A DNA stretch of 64,000 nucleotides from Lachancea thermotolerans CBS 6340 (GCF_000142805.1 NC_013081.1:434001-498000); one strand, 5' to 3'; counted from the stretch's first letter, positions 9,995 through 19,705 are shown. Program-made: numbers and translations. Notes: generated from the sequence alone by a model not told the origin.

Positions 9995-11623
9995 TTATGG
10001 ACTGTCTTCTTTAGTTAATGATCTACTAAGTCCCCGCAGTAGGTTTCTTGTTGTATGCTTGTTCGTTTGAGGGTCCGTCCGCGCGGAGAAAACCCCATTG
10101 TTAATACATTGTGTGAGCTTTTGAACCTTTTGTTGAGTGCTCAGCGACAGTAGTTCGGAGTTTGAATGCAGGAAATGGGACGTGACGCGTAAACTTTCCA
10201 CTCTGCACTCAAGTTCTGTCTTCAAATCATGAAGTAAAGGGCTTGGAGATGCAGGCTTAATTTCTGCGGTGGCGAGTTTGATTAATTGGGACTTGAAGCT
10301 TCTCCATTCACTAGTGTGATCTATTTTGTCAAGCTCTTGGATCCACGTCTTGATCTCCTCTTCTAAAGACGAGATCTGCTTCTCCAAGACCTTCAAATTC
10401 TTGGCGTTTTCCACGTTTTTCTCGTTCGGTATTTTGAGAGGTTGCTGTCGCCTTCTCTTCCTGGGGCGGCTGTGCAGAATATCAGTGTCATCGTCGTCTT
10501 CATCAAAAAGCTCCCGCAGCTCTGTGTCTTCTTCCTGAAATTGTGTATTGTCTTCTGTGCTGCTGTCTGTGTATTCTTCAGCATCCCAATTGACATCTGT
10601 TTTGCCCTTCCTCAGCTCTTCTACGAACTCTTTAACAATTGTCAAGGCAATCTTCTTAGGGTCCGCGTACGTCTCTTCGTTTGACTTAGCCTCTTCTCTA
10701 CTGGGCTGATGCTCGTTCGACTCCCACTTTCTCAAACACCGAATTAAACACCAACTAAAAAGCTGCCGTATTTGTAGGTCCTGCCCAAACGATGTATTTG
10801 CAATGTGCCTGTAAAAGTCACGTTCCGGTACGTCTTTGTGAGGAGAAATAATTTGGCTGTTTTCTTGGAATGAGAGTAGTGATAGCCTTCTTCCTCGCTG
10901 AGCCATTAGAGAGCTCCTCTTCTCTCTTCTCCTCTGACTTTTCTTTGCCACATCTTCGTTGGCATTGTTGTAGTAGTTGTAAGAGGAATAGTTTGGGTAA
11001 AGAGGAGGCGGAGGCATCAACTGAGTATTTGGCTGCGGCATGGGCGGCATGGGCGGCATGAATGGTTGTGTTGATGTGTTGGGGTACCCTTGCGAGGAAC
11101 TAATATACTGAGGCATCTCGCCGTTCGCGGCCCGCGCGGGCGATGTAGACATTGGGTGCACCATTGGCGCGAAAGGATAATAGTACATGTAGGGCATGTA
11201 TGAGGGCGGGATTGACTGTGCAGGGAGCGCGGGAATGGAACGCTGGGACTCCTGTGACGGGTTCTCCCGCTGAGAGTTGCGTGCACGTCGATCCATATTC
11301 ACGGAGGAGTTAAAGTTGTCCACCCAACGTGCATTCTGCAGCTCATGCAGACTGTCCAGCCGCTCCCCCAGGCTAGCCGTTCCCGCGTTATTCCTGTGCT
11401 TATGCCTCTTGAACTTGAAGTCTTCATCTTTTTCAAAACTGGATTGTGGGTTATTGCGCCGGTACTCATCTGGCTCGCCGTTTTCTTCCAATTCCTGGGT
11501 GGTCCTGACGCTGTCGTAGCTCTTTAACTCAGGCGGGAGAGGCAAAGTTTGCACCTTCAAGCCGTGTTTTCGCTGTGAAGCCCTTCCCTGAGGTGTGAGA
11601 GATCTTGGTCTCTCCCTGCTCAT
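9995..11623 (-). CDS. DSN1: DSN1, kinetochore MIND/Mis12 complex subunit
   Basis: This encodes 542 residues (576 in S. cerevisiae). The N-terminal half is low in complexity, with Pro/Met/Tyr-rich stretches at about 135-220. A basic motif follows at 231-249 with serines S237/S238 (KRSS) and S248 (RRLS). These correspond in position and context to the Aurora B/Ipl1 sites S240 and S250 of S. cerevisiae Dsn1. The conserved structural domain runs from about 262 to the C-terminus with coiled coil near 400-440. Dsn1 forms the inner kinetochore receptor for CENP-C and Ndc80 together with Mtw1, Nnf1 and Nsl1. In S. cerevisiae it also neighbours STS1. Confidence 0.93.
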   Translation of the reverse strand: MSRERPRSLTPQGRASQRKHGLKVQTLPLPPELKSYDSVRTTQELEENGEPDEYRRNNPQSSFEKDEDFKFKRHKHRNNAGTASLGERLDSLHELQNARWVDNFNSSVNMDRRARNSQRENPSQESQRSIPALPAQSIPPSYMPYMYYYPFAPMVHPMSTSPARAANGEMPQYISSSQGYPNTSTQPFMPPMPPMPQPNTQLMPPPPLYPNYSSYNYYNNANEDVAKKSQRRREKRSSLMAQRGRRLSLLSFQENSQIISPHKDVPERDFYRHIANTSFGQDLQIRQLFSWCLIRCLRKWESNEHQPSREEAKSNEETYADPKKIALTIVKEFVEELRKGKTDVNWDAEEYTDSSTEDNTQFQEEDTELRELFDEDDDDTDILHSRPRKRRRQQPLKIPNEKNVENAKNLKVLEKQISSLEEEIKTWIQELDKIDHTSEWRSFKSQLIKLATAEIKPASPSPLLHDLKTELECRVESLRVTSHFLHSNSELLSLSTQQKVQKLTQCINNGVFSARTDPQTNKHTTRNLLRGLSRSLTKEDSP

Positions 11624-11940
11624 CCGTCAGTCAAGTTTTCGCAGAGCCTCTTTGATGGTTGAAGAACGTGGTTATGGACTACTCTTCGATTTGATGTGTG
11701 TAAACAAAGTCATGTTCAAAAATGTCACTAGCGTTTTCGTGTAACATGACTATTATCTGAGCTTCGAAGGCCTTAGAACGAGACAATGGTGTTTGGCATC
11801 GGGCAGCGCCCCCAATGCTCTAGCGGTTACTTCCTTGGAAGTAAATAAGCACCAAAGCATTTGTGCGGAGGGCACCCCAGCTCTACTGGGAGGGCCGTTG
11901 ACCTCCGGCCATCGCGGAATCCCGTAAAAGGCAGCGACAG
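11624..11940. promoter_or_regulatory. DSN1 promoter and SRB6 3' region
   Basis: A forkhead-type site GTAAACAA lies at 11700-11707, 77 bases before the DSN1 ATG. The stretch 11760-11940 is more G+C-rich and contains short hairpins (for example around 11828-11840). A minus-strand frame runs through it into SRB6 but matches nothing I know. Confidence 0.45.
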
Positions 11941-12309
11941 TTACTCTTCCGAGCTCACGACCTCCTGCGTCCATTGCTTCAGCAGTTGAGAACACTTTTC
12001 GTAGTCCAGCTCAGACTGAGAGTCCACTCCTTCGTCTGGAATTTGCGTCAAAAGCCACTTTTCGCGAATACTGCGCGTCATTACCAGCAGGTCCTGGATC
12101 CCCTTGATGAGTTGCGCGGTTTGGGCGTTCACCATCATAAGCCCCGACGTGGAGTTTTTCGCCGTAGATTCCGGCAATTCGTGTTGCTCCCCGCTGTCCT
12201 CGTCGTCTCTTTCTTTAGCAACCGAAGAGTATTTTATAAGGTTGCTAAGCGAGTGTGACAAGGTCTCTGTCGTACGCTCGAGTTGTTCTAGAAGACCTCT
12301 GTTGCTCAT
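11941..12309 (-). CDS. SRB6: SRB6/MED22, Mediator head subunit
   Basis: This 122-residue, all-helical protein matches the 121 of S. cerevisiae. Conserved blocks are the N-terminal LLEQLERTTETLS helix and the core MMVNAQTAQLIKGIQDLLVMTRSIREKWLL (broken here only by short variable ends). Med22 pairs with Med11 in the Mediator head module, contacting TFIIH and Pol II. A second head subunit gene, SRB5/MED18, lies 17 kb away in this window; that is also separate in S. cerevisiae. DUT1 is the next gene, as in YBR252-253. Confidence 0.96.
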   Translation of the reverse strand: MSNRGLLEQLERTTETLSHSLSNLIKYSSVAKERDDEDSGEQHELPESTAKNSTSGLMMVNAQTAQLIKGIQDLLVMTRSIREKWLLTQIPDEGVDSQSELDYEKCSQLLKQWTQEVVSSEE

Positions 12310-12502
12310 TTGCGGCGTTCGCTTGAATACAGACTGACAGTGTAGCGTTTGAGCTGGAATGCCGCTTCCATCACTTTTTTAGTACTAGAATTGTTTAGTT
12401 TGACAGGACGTATCTGATCATGTGACAGAGGCCAGTGGTCGATGCGGCGACCTTAGTATACATAGCGTTACGATAGTTGGTATCTAAACACGCAGGCTGG
12501 AG

Positions 12503-12973
12503 CTATTTGCCCGTGCTTCCAAAGCCCCCGGCGCCTCTAGCGCTCTCCTCGAGCGAGTCGACCACAACAATTTCGGCGTCGTCGACGATCTTCTCCAAGA
12601 TCAACTGGGCAACGCGGTCACCTTTGCGGACTTCAAAGTCCTTGTCAGCGTGGTTGAATAGCACGATCTTAACTTCGCCAGTGTAGTCGCGGTCGACCAC
12701 GCCCGCACCGGTGTTGATTCCGTGCTTCACGGCCAGACCTGATCTAGGCGCAATTCTGCCGTAGGTGCCCACAGGAACGGTGAAGGACACATCCGTTGAG
12801 ACTAGGCCCTGTCCTCTGGCAGGGATAACGGAGCCCTGGGACGCGTAAATGTCATACCCGGCGGCGCTGGCAGATCCTTTGGTGGGTGCAATGGCATCGG
12901 GCGAGCGCAGCTGGATCAGAAGCGAATTGTTGAGTTTCTGTTGCTTGCGAGCTGGAGCGTCGATGTTGGTCAT
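12503..12973 (-). CDS. DUT1: DUT1, dUTP diphosphatase
   Basis: The frame is open further upstream but the first ATG is at 12973-12971, giving 156 residues (147 in S. cerevisiae). All five trimeric dUTPase motifs are present, including GYDIY (motif I), APRSGLAVK (II), [11 protein letters not shown] (III, with the catalytic Asp), GDRVAQLI (IV) and the C-terminal glycine-rich [10 protein letters not shown] (V). The enzyme hydrolyses dUTP to dUMP, which keeps uracil out of DNA and supplies dTMP synthesis. Two ACGCGT (MCB) sites lie about 150-180 bases upstream, in line with G1/S expression by MBF. Confidence 0.97.
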   Translation of the reverse strand: MTNIDAPARKQQKLNNSLLIQLRSPDAIAPTKGSASAAGYDIYASQGSVIPARGQGLVSTDVSFTVPVGTYGRIAPRSGLAVKHGINTGAGVVDRDYTGEVKIVLFNHADKDFEVRKGDRVAQLILEKIVDDAEIVVVDSLEESARGAGGFGSTGK

Positions 12974-13697
12974 ACTGGGGTGTTGATATATTGGCTTCGG
13001 AGTGATCAATGCTGCGAACGGCGTCCTCCTACAGGTTGTTGCAAGTCGAACTTTTCACCAGAAGTTTTGAAGCAGAGGCAGTCTGCCATACACGTGAGAA
13101 AGCGCGTCAGTATTTCTCTGACGCGTAAATCACTAAGCAGAAAGGAACGCGTGGTATCTCGTGGATGGAAAATAGCAGAGAAGAGGCGAACGTTGCTAAA
13201 CCGTAGCGTACTTACCAGCGATCGACGCCTTCGCCAATATCCTCTACGGCCGGCACAGGGAGAGTAGCTAGTTTCTATATAGATTCATTCCTGCGATTAC
13301 ACCGCAGAGACACACAAGGCGTTTTCCTTCGGGCCTCGTACTTTGTAACCGGCCGGGAGGGCTCTCTTAGCTTCGCGGGAGTGTTGTATTGAGCATGCTT
13401 TAGGTTAAAGCTTTGGTGCGTGGAACCTTCTCTGAATTTCACATTATAAGCCTGTAGTTAGTCATTGAGTTATGATAAAGAACAAAGGAAAAGGAGAGCA
13501 AACAATAGATAAGCTCTGTAAACCATCTCAAGCACCTGGAAGAGTGATACATCATCTAAACAGCTCCTTGAGCCACTGCTTGGCCAAGATAGCTCGACTA
13601 AACGCTTGTTCTCGGTGAGACCTTGCTGCCTCTCAAACACACCGTGTTATATTATTACGAACATCATTATTCGCGAATTCTACTACTCCAACAAGAA
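12974..13697. promoter_or_regulatory. DUT1 promoter and spacer to tRNA-Gly
   Basis: This 724-base interval holds the DUT1 promoter with MCB sites (separate entry). Farther right I see no supported gene. A minus-strand segment near 13560-13630 could code for about 30 residues ending in a basic helix but has no ATG and no clear splice signals. Confidence 0.5.
13121..13152. promoter_or_regulatory. Two MCB elements upstream of DUT1
   Basis: Perfect ACGCGT hexamers occur at 13121-13126 and 13147-13152, and a related GCGCGT lies near 13102. MCB sites bind Mbp1-Swi6 (MBF) and drive S-phase genes, and DUT1 is a natural target. The hexamers are seen; use by MBF is inferred. Confidence 0.65.
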
Positions 13698-13768
13698 GCG
13701 CAAGTGGTTTAGTGGTAAAATCCATCGTTGCCATCGATGGGCCCCCGGTTCGATTCCGGGCTTGCGCA
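13698..13768 (+). tRNA. tG(GCC): tRNA-Gly (anticodon GCC)
   Basis: This 71-base intronless tRNA folds with acceptor GCGCAAG/CTTGCGC, a T-arm containing GGTTCGATTCC (B box) and an anticodon loop with GCC. An A box is visible at TGGTTTAGTGG. A T6 run at 13771-13776 ends Pol III transcription. Confidence 0.97.
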
Positions 13769-13920
13769 TATTTTTTGCGTTTCGTTCAGCCAAGTAAGAA
13801 GAACGACGTCACATTCAGATGCCATACGATAGTGTGGCGTTCTACGGCACTGCGCGGCGCTAATTTATCCCTTTCGGAGTGTGTGTGTTAATGACATACA
13901 TGCTATATCCAATGAGTTAG

Positions 13921-15132
13921 CTAAAACCAGCAATATTTGGTGTTGTGATCCCAGATGATATCTTCGCCTTTAAAGCCCGAGACCCTGACCGCGCTTCTAG
14001 AGGGATTTTCCTGGTATAGGCCGGATTTATCTTCGATTTTCCCGAGAAATTCCATGAAGGGCTTGCTCCAGGCCTGGTGCCCCAGCTCAGTGTCCCAGAA
14101 CTGCAGGCGGTCTATTTTTGTCTTCTTGGCCTCGCAAATGGCTTGTGCCAGAAGCAACTTCAAGTCCGCGTCCTTGTCCTCGGAGTCCTCGCTCACATGT
14201 AGCTTTAGCAAAAACAGAGCGCGGTCGCCTGGGTAGTAATTGTGGTGCCACACCAGGTGGCTGCCGTTTGGCAGGGCGTACCCAAACGTCACCGGCGAAT
14301 CCGGCTCCACGTACTTCTTGTGAAACAAGCCTCTGCGGTGGAAAAGCCTGAAGTTGTCGAGAGAAGGCTCCACCGCGAAGACAAATGCGTTGGGGTTCTC
14401 TTTCTGTAGCCTAGTGATGTTCTGCGAGAACTCGCGGACCTGGCGCTCCAGCAGAGACTCGCACCCGTCGAAATCCAGGGCTCTGCCTCCGCCGTCTCCG
14501 CCGCCCGGCTCGCCGCCGCAGTACTCATTCAGCAGTCTGTCAATATTCTTAACAACATGCACGGGCACCGGGCGCGAGCTGAAGCCAAACTTACTGTAGT
14601 ACTCCCCTACTTCGCTGTACAGCGTCATTACCACAGTCTTCGCCAGCGGCGGAGTGTCCGCCCGCTGGGAGTACTCGTCATACAGCTTGTTGAGCCGCGT
14701 AATCATCTGAGACCCGTAGCCCTTACAGCGGTACTCCGGCAGCGTATACACGCCGCCGATGCACGCAGTCAGCACCGGCTGAACCGCGCCACCGGTCTGC
14801 GGGCTGGCCGCCATCCCTACCCGGTTCAGAGTCTCGCAGCTCGCCACCACCTGCGACGTCTTCGACGTCGCTGGCAGGCCTAGGTTCCTCAGCACGTAGT
14901 ACTTTATCCCAAGACACTCGCTCCCCTCAGGAAATCGTTTCTGCATTTTAGGGCACAGGTGCTTCGTAGAAATCTCGGAGGTTCCGATCACCCGTTCTCT
15001 CTGCAAGTAGTCTTCCTTGCTCATGAACGGTGGTGCCCAGTTCTCCCCATTTTGCATGTGCGTGAACCTGATAACCTCAGGATCTTTGGTTTCCTCAAAT
15101 ACAAGGTTGTCCTTTTGTGTTTGCTTTGTCAT
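13921..15132 (-). CDS. LYC1-like GNAT acetyltransferase (YGR111W ortholog)
   Basis: The first ATG is at 15132-15130, giving 403 residues; upstream codons are open but lack ATG. A GNAT fold is indicated by the acetyl-CoA loop RCKGYG (about residues 135-140) after a beta strand ACIGGVYTLPEY. The larger C-terminal half resembles the LYC1 family, whose Yarrowia founder is a lysine N6-acetyltransferase of lysine catabolism. S. cerevisiae YGR111W (400 residues, poorly characterised) sits near CLB6. Here the gene sits near the single CLB5/6-type cyclin, so orthology is supported by order. Substrate is unproven. An internal Gly-rich loop (GGEPGGGDGGG) appears specific to this species. Confidence 0.75.
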   Translation of the reverse strand: MTKQTQKDNLVFEETKDPEVIRFTHMQNGENWAPPFMSKEDYLQRERVIGTSEISTKHLCPKMQKRFPEGSECLGIKYYVLRNLGLPATSKTSQVVASCETLNRVGMAASPQTGGAVQPVLTACIGGVYTLPEYRCKGYGSQMITRLNKLYDEYSQRADTPPLAKTVVMTLYSEVGEYYSKFGFSSRPVPVHVVKNIDRLLNEYCGGEPGGGDGGGRALDFDGCESLLERQVREFSQNITRLQKENPNAFVFAVEPSLDNFRLFHRRGLFHKKYVEPDSPVTFGYALPNGSHLVWHHNYYPGDRALFLLKLHVSEDSEDKDADLKLLLAQAICEAKKTKIDRLQFWDTELGHQAWSKPFMEFLGKIEDKSGLYQENPSRSAVRVSGFKGEDIIWDHNTKYCWF

Positions 15133-15480
15133 TTTGGTGCGGTTTTCCGTTGTCGAAACTACGATTTCGCTTGGAATATCGGACTGGGACAACGAACGCT
15201 CTTCGCTTGCTCTGCCGTCTTTCCTCCAGTATTTATAACTGGTTTGGGCGCTTAGGATCTATCAAGAATCCGTTTGAACACTCGAGTACTCTTACTCTTC
15301 TTGTCATGCTTTGGCATATTATTTTTTTCTCACCGCGCTTATACAGATACATGCATTGATATCAACCCAAGAAAAACACTTAAGAACATCAAGGAATGCG
15401 AAAGAGAGAAAAACACAGTGGAATTTCCGAAAGCTCGCGTAGATTGCCTCGTTCCGTGTTTCGTAAACAACCCCGCACTG
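15133..15480. promoter_or_regulatory. Promoter of the LYC1-like gene
   Basis: This is the spacer between the LYC1-like start and the AXL1 stop. It is moderately A+T-rich with a T7 run near 15322-15328. I see no RNA gene. Confidence 0.5.
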
Positions 15481-18400
15481 TTATCCGGTGACGGGACTTC
15501 GCTGTCGAAAGTGATTTGCTTGAACTTCTATAAGTGGAACCGCGGTAGACACTTCTTTGCGCACATTCTGCAGGACGCCTGCGGAATTATTATTCGTAGG
15601 ACGGGGTTTGAGCGAGAGAACAACGGCTTTAGACAACTCTTTCAAGATCACGTTGCAGAGCCTTAAGGTTTCGCCTCTTGCCAGGAAAAACTTGAATAGA
15701 CCACGCATAAGCGTCGAGGGCTTGCCCTGGGAGGATTCGACTATGGCTCGTAGTTCGGAACTGGGAATCTTTAGGCCCTTCAGTTTCAGGTAGCTCTCGA
15801 TCTGCAGGAAGAGGCGCTTTTCCGCGATTTCATCGGCACTTACCGGGCTCGCGACCATCACGGACAGTTTGCTCCTTGTCGTGGAGCAGATGGAGATCTT
15901 CTCTTGGAAGAAACGGCGGAACTGACCTAGGGTCAGGGCGCGAAGCAATCCGAGGTCGGCAGGCTCTAAGTCCGAAGTAAAATTGTAGCGGTGGATAGAT
16001 ATCTGATTTCGGATGCGTTTGTGCTGGCGCATCGCGGCTCCCTGCTCCGGTAAGTTGCCGCTGTGCACATTTGCCTCGATCTGGGCCAAGAGGTCTGCGG
16101 GGCCGGCCGCGTCGCTCGTGCTGGTGACGTTTTCCCGCTCGAACATAGCTCTGAACTTGCGGATGTACCTCTCCTGGAATTCTTCCTCGCTCATAGCGCT
16201 CAGCACGTCGTGCTCCATGTAGGCCAGATACTGGTCAATCTGGCTCTCGAGATGCTCGGGCGGTGAGCTTGACATGCATGTTATGTGCAGCCCCATGGTC
16301 GTTGAGAGAAGGCGCAACCCGCTAAACACCGCGTAGCCTATCTGCTTTTTAGTCCGTAGATCTGGCACCAAGGTCATCGACATCAGGAACTCCGTCAGGC
16401 ACGTCAAGGAAAGCATTTGTGCGTCGTCGCGGTCGCCGGTTTGTATAAAGTACACGATGCTGCTGCTAGGGTCTTCGACAAAAGCGCTTCTCCTGATGAA
16501 CATGTTTGTGCCAGGCTTCAGAGCGTGGGTGACGGGTTCCCTCACCGCTGGCTCGTGCCAGGTTCTGCGGCTCAAGTGGCTAGTGAGGCCTGAGTCGAGA
16601 AAAGTGCTGATTTCCTCGGTGTAGCTCAGATCGCCTTGGCTGAAGACGTTTAGGTAGGTAGGTTTTGATATGAAGCCCGAGCAGAAGGTCCTGAAAGACT
16701 CAATATCAATTTCCTCGAGAGCATCCAAGCGGTCTTCTACGGGCCACATACACTCTTCCAGGACTATAAGGAGTCCCAGTGTTGCCAAGGTTGTAGAGTT
16801 AGCTGACGCAGCTTCTTCATACTTGTTTCTCACAGCAACGCGCGCTTTGCGAAACATAGCCGGCGTAACTGTGTCGCTGTTTATCAAGCTTTTGGTCTGG
16901 TCGATAATAACTCTCACCATGGCACAAACTCCCTCAGGAAACCCCGAAATGGTAAACGACAGCCGCGCGTGTCCCTTAGCTGACGGAGAGATCTCGTAGG
17001 TATAACCCAGCTTCTCAGAAGGGTACAAAACGGTTGAAAGCGAGTCTCCGAGTAATTGGGCAAGCACTTCCAAACACATAGTGTAAGAGGGACATGCCTC
17101 AATTGTCTTGCTGGCAACTTCGATTGAAATAATACTTTTGGATTTAAAAGAGAGGTCTGAATCCTCCTCTTTAACCCAGAGCTCATGGTTGGAGTTTTTG
17201 CCTGCCAGCCTTGGAATTGTTTGCAAATATGCGTTGCGAGCTACGACTGTAAGCAAGGACGTCTGGGACCGATTCGAGGACGCTTGTAAGGCCTGCTTTA
17301 TCAGCCCTAGTTTACGGCCGACAGTGGGCAGAAACATATCATAACATGGTACACGGAAGGAAAAGCCAGGAATGCGATATAATTCCTCGCGCACCGACAG
17401 CATGTCTATTTTGGAAATTTGGTAAGTGAACTCATAGTATGCATCTGTTTTCGATACTGAAGTCACGGAGCTAAGCAGGTCAGATTTGGGACAATTGCCC
17501 AGCATCACAATTCTTAGATTTTGTCTGTTCACAAATTCGCTAACGAAGTTCTGGAACTTGATAGCCCGCCCAATCCACCAAGTTCGGCTTTCTGTAGATT
17601 CACTGTAATCGCCAATGGCTGAGGGGTTCTGGTTGCACTCAATCAAAGGGCTTCCCTTTAATAGACACTTCGGATCGAGGGTTTCGAAGACTGATAGCAA
17701 ACGACTACTTAATACAGCGCACATTTCCATAGAGGACTTCTCAGCGCCTTGATACAGAAACGTTAGCAAGTCAGTACAATTTAGCTCGCTCAAACATTTG
17801 GCAATGTCTTTGGTTTTATCGTGGATCAAGCGAGGGATAAATAGATCAAAGAGGACTGTTATAATTAACTGAGCACTCGACCATCCCAAATTTGTTAAGG
17901 TAAATTCGAGTGTCAAGCCGTCATTTCCAGCCGAAAAGTGAGCCACTGACGCGACTACTCCATTGATTAGGTTATTAGTCTTCAGGCAGTGTGTCAAGGA
18001 GCCAACGCCCTCGTCACCGAAGAAATCACACCAGTTCTCTGAAAGGGCAACAATATCGTTGGAAGTCAGCCTGGTGGATTTGTGGCTAACGGGAAAAACA
18101 AGCCTGAGCACGGGGTTCTTTGAAGACTGGATAGCGACTAAGTTTGACGTATCTGGTACGAACGCATCCTGTACTTGGGTTTGCTGTTTCGAATTTTTGA
18201 AGTCAAGAGGCCTGACGTGAAGATCTTGGCTGGCGACCCCGGACGAGGGTCTCTTTTTCAATGGAGGTCTCGTGGGGTCTCTGTCTCTGCTTGCGGGCAG
18301 GTCGCCGAAGTATTTCTTCGCAAGCTTGGCTAGAGCGTTCAAGGATTGAGGACCGCGAAGACACAAAGCCATCCTGGTCGCGTCGTAGTTGGTTTTGAAG

Positions 18401-19038
18401 TATTGACATAAAGTAGCCTTGACGTTAACCTTGTGAAGGTTGGGCTCGTCGCACAACGTAGCGAAGTTGCCCGTGCAGAAGCGGCTGAATGGGTGGCGTG
18501 GGTTCGCAAGAAGACGCGTTGCATGGTAGAGCTGCTTCGGGGTTGACGCCTTGTTGACGTTGTGCTCGCTCTCGATCGCGTAGATCTCTTTATTTATCGA
18601 AGAGTCGCTGAAAACGGGGTTCTTGAAGGACGAGGCCAGGGTATCCAAGACCTTGTCAAACAGAAGCTCGCCAGAGTCGTTGCTCGCCGGCAGCTCAAAG
18701 TAGAAAGTTGTATTTTCGCCTGTGGTGTAGGCGTTGTGAGACCCTCCATTCTGAGCCACGATTTCGTGGTAATGGCTGGATCGCGGGAATTTCTTCGAGC
18801 CCGCGGACAGTATTGTGTGTTCGCAGAGGTGCGCCAAGCCTAGTACCTCGTCAGGGTCCGCGTGGGACCCTGACGCAACGCTTACGCTGGAAGACACGGA
18901 CGTATCCGCCGGGTCCGATATCAAAAGCACCAAAATGCCATTCGCCAAGCGGCAAAGCTCCACACCCTTGTTCGAACTTGATATGGGGGTGTAAAACGCA
19001 ACGTCGAAGTGCTGAACAGCGTCGCTCATCCCGCTCAT
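15481..19038 (-). CDS. AXL1: AXL1, M16 (insulinase-family) metalloprotease
   Basis: The first ATG (19038-19036) gives 1,185 residues; a second lies three codons in. S. cerevisiae Axl1 has 1,208. The inverted zinc site HLCEH is at residues 70-74, with the distal ligand Glu151 in KEIYAIESEH, so the active site looks intact. The rest has the repeated M16 layout and ends in a less conserved C-terminal half. Axl1 makes the final N-terminal cut of a-factor and, independently of protease activity, marks axial bud sites in haploids. It lies next to the CLB5 counterpart, as in S. cerevisiae (YPR122W, YPR120C). I found no convincing a1-alpha2 operator in the 240 bases upstream. Confidence 0.93.
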   Translation of the reverse strand: MSGMSDAVQHFDVAFYTPISSSNKGVELCRLANGILVLLISDPADTSVSSSVSVASGSHADPDEVLGLAHLCEHTILSAGSKKFPRSSHYHEIVAQNGGSHNAYTTGENTTFYFELPASNDSGELLFDKVLDTLASSFKNPVFSDSSINKEIYAIESEHNVNKASTPKQLYHATRLLANPRHPFSRFCTGNFATLCDEPNLHKVNVKATLCQYFKTNYDATRMALCLRGPQSLNALAKLAKKYFGDLPASRDRDPTRPPLKKRPSSGVASQDLHVRPLDFKNSKQQTQVQDAFVPDTSNLVAIQSSKNPVLRLVFPVSHKSTRLTSNDIVALSENWCDFFGDEGVGSLTHCLKTNNLINGVVASVAHFSAGNDGLTLEFTLTNLGWSSAQLIITVLFDLFIPRLIHDKTKDIAKCLSELNCTDLLTFLYQGAEKSSMEMCAVLSSRLLSVFETLDPKCLLKGSPLIECNQNPSAIGDYSESTESRTWWIGRAIKFQNFVSEFVNRQNLRIVMLGNCPKSDLLSSVTSVSKTDAYYEFTYQISKIDMLSVREELYRIPGFSFRVPCYDMFLPTVGRKLGLIKQALQASSNRSQTSLLTVVARNAYLQTIPRLAGKNSNHELWVKEEDSDLSFKSKSIISIEVASKTIEACPSYTMCLEVLAQLLGDSLSTVLYPSEKLGYTYEISPSAKGHARLSFTISGFPEGVCAMVRVIIDQTKSLINSDTVTPAMFRKARVAVRNKYEEAASANSTTLATLGLLIVLEECMWPVEDRLDALEEIDIESFRTFCSGFISKPTYLNVFSQGDLSYTEEISTFLDSGLTSHLSRRTWHEPAVREPVTHALKPGTNMFIRRSAFVEDPSSSIVYFIQTGDRDDAQMLSLTCLTEFLMSMTLVPDLRTKKQIGYAVFSGLRLLSTTMGLHITCMSSSPPEHLESQIDQYLAYMEHDVLSAMSEEEFQERYIRKFRAMFERENVTSTSDAAGPADLLAQIEANVHSGNLPEQGAAMRQHKRIRNQISIHRYNFTSDLEPADLGLLRALTLGQFRRFFQEKISICSTTRSKLSVMVASPVSADEIAEKRLFLQIESYLKLKGLKIPSSELRAIVESSQGKPSTLMRGLFKFFLARGETLRLCNVILKELSKAVVLSLKPRPTNNNSAGVLQNVRKEVSTAVPLIEVQANHFRQRSPVTG

Positions 19039-19278
19039 CGGCAACGTTTTTGGAAGTGCAATTCGGAACTCTCAGAGTCCGAGCCCGAGCCCAAGCATTC
19101 TAACGATTTTAAGACGCACGACCCTGCCGCCAGTCCTTTCGCATCCTTTCCGTTTCCGCACCCTTCAATCGCGTTTCCGGGTTTTTGAGGTTTTGAGCTC
19201 GTCCTACTCATCGAGTATGTATTCGGTAAGCAAAAATTAACCTTACATGGCGCACTTTACAAAAAAAATACAAAAAAT

Positions 19279-19367
19279 TCTCCCGGGGGCGATTCGAACG
19301 CCCGATATCAAGATTTCTTTGTAACACATTACAGTCTTGCGCCTTAAACCAACTTGGCCACCGAGAG
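19279..19367 (-). tRNA. tY(GUA): tRNA-Tyr (anticodon GTA) with 14-base intron
   Basis: This 89-base gene reads CTCTCGG at the 5' end and pairs with CCGGGAG at the 3' end. The anticodon GTA is followed one base later by a 14-base intron, as in all nuclear tRNA-Tyr genes of this family. The T loop is TTCGAAT. Runs of T on the transcribed strand (A6 at 19272-19277 on plus) form the terminator. Confidence 0.96.
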
Positions 19368-19417
19368 AGGTGTTGTTGACGAGAATAGAATTAGGTCAAT
19401 AACACCATCTCAGGGCA

Positions 19418-19705
19418 TCATGCGGCGATCTTATCTTCGCCGCTGAAACGCGAGTCGATAGGCTCGTTACGCGAACCGCTCTTGCTCAACCCTTGGGAGT
19501 TCTGGATGTTGAGCTTGGCGCTGAGCACTGGGGAAAGCTCGCGGTTTCCCGAAGAGACAGCGATCAGCTTGCCGTCCGCGTCCTTCATGTGGGGCAAGTC
19601 TTTGACATCGGGGGATTTTTCGTAGGTCTCGCCCTCAACAGGCTCTCCGGACAAGAACCTCTTCAATTTCACAAGTTTCTCTTTCAAGTTAGCCATAGCA
19701 CCCAT
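19418..19705 (-). CDS. Small hydrophilic protein of unknown function
   Basis: This is a 95-codon frame with an ATG at 19705 and a second at codon 4. The product begins with a basic helix (LKEKLVKLKRFL, about 6-18) followed by a polar, probably disordered tail with two short Ser/Asn-rich blocks. There is no signal peptide or membrane segment. Codon use looks ordinary for a real gene and the frame is not a shadow of another gene. I do not recognise a family. It sits between tRNA-Tyr and the long CLB5 upstream region. Confidence 0.55.
   Translation of the reverse strand: MGAMANLKEKLVKLKRFLSGEPVEGETYEKSPDVKDLPHMKDADGKLIAVSSGNRELSPVLSAKLNIQNSQGLSKSGSRNEPIDSRFSGEDKIAA

Noticed and set aside
11753-11995. 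80-codon minus-strand frame between DSN1 and SRB6
   Set aside because: It overlaps the SRB6 coding region in another frame and shows no motif; no snoRNA box set was found in the same stretch either.
13560-13640. Minus-strand segment coding for about 30 residues ending in a basic helix
   Set aside because: It has no ATG and an upstream stop; a splice model would have to run into the tRNA-Gly gene.
15408-15440. TTTCCGAAA resembling the core of a centromere CDEIII element
   Set aside because: There is no AT-rich CDEII of the right length next to it and no CDEI at the expected distance; the match is only partial.
19200-19278. Possible alpha2 half-site (CATGTAA) upstream of AXL1
   Set aside because: A single half-site without an a1 partner at the right spacing is not enough to claim a haploid-specific operator.
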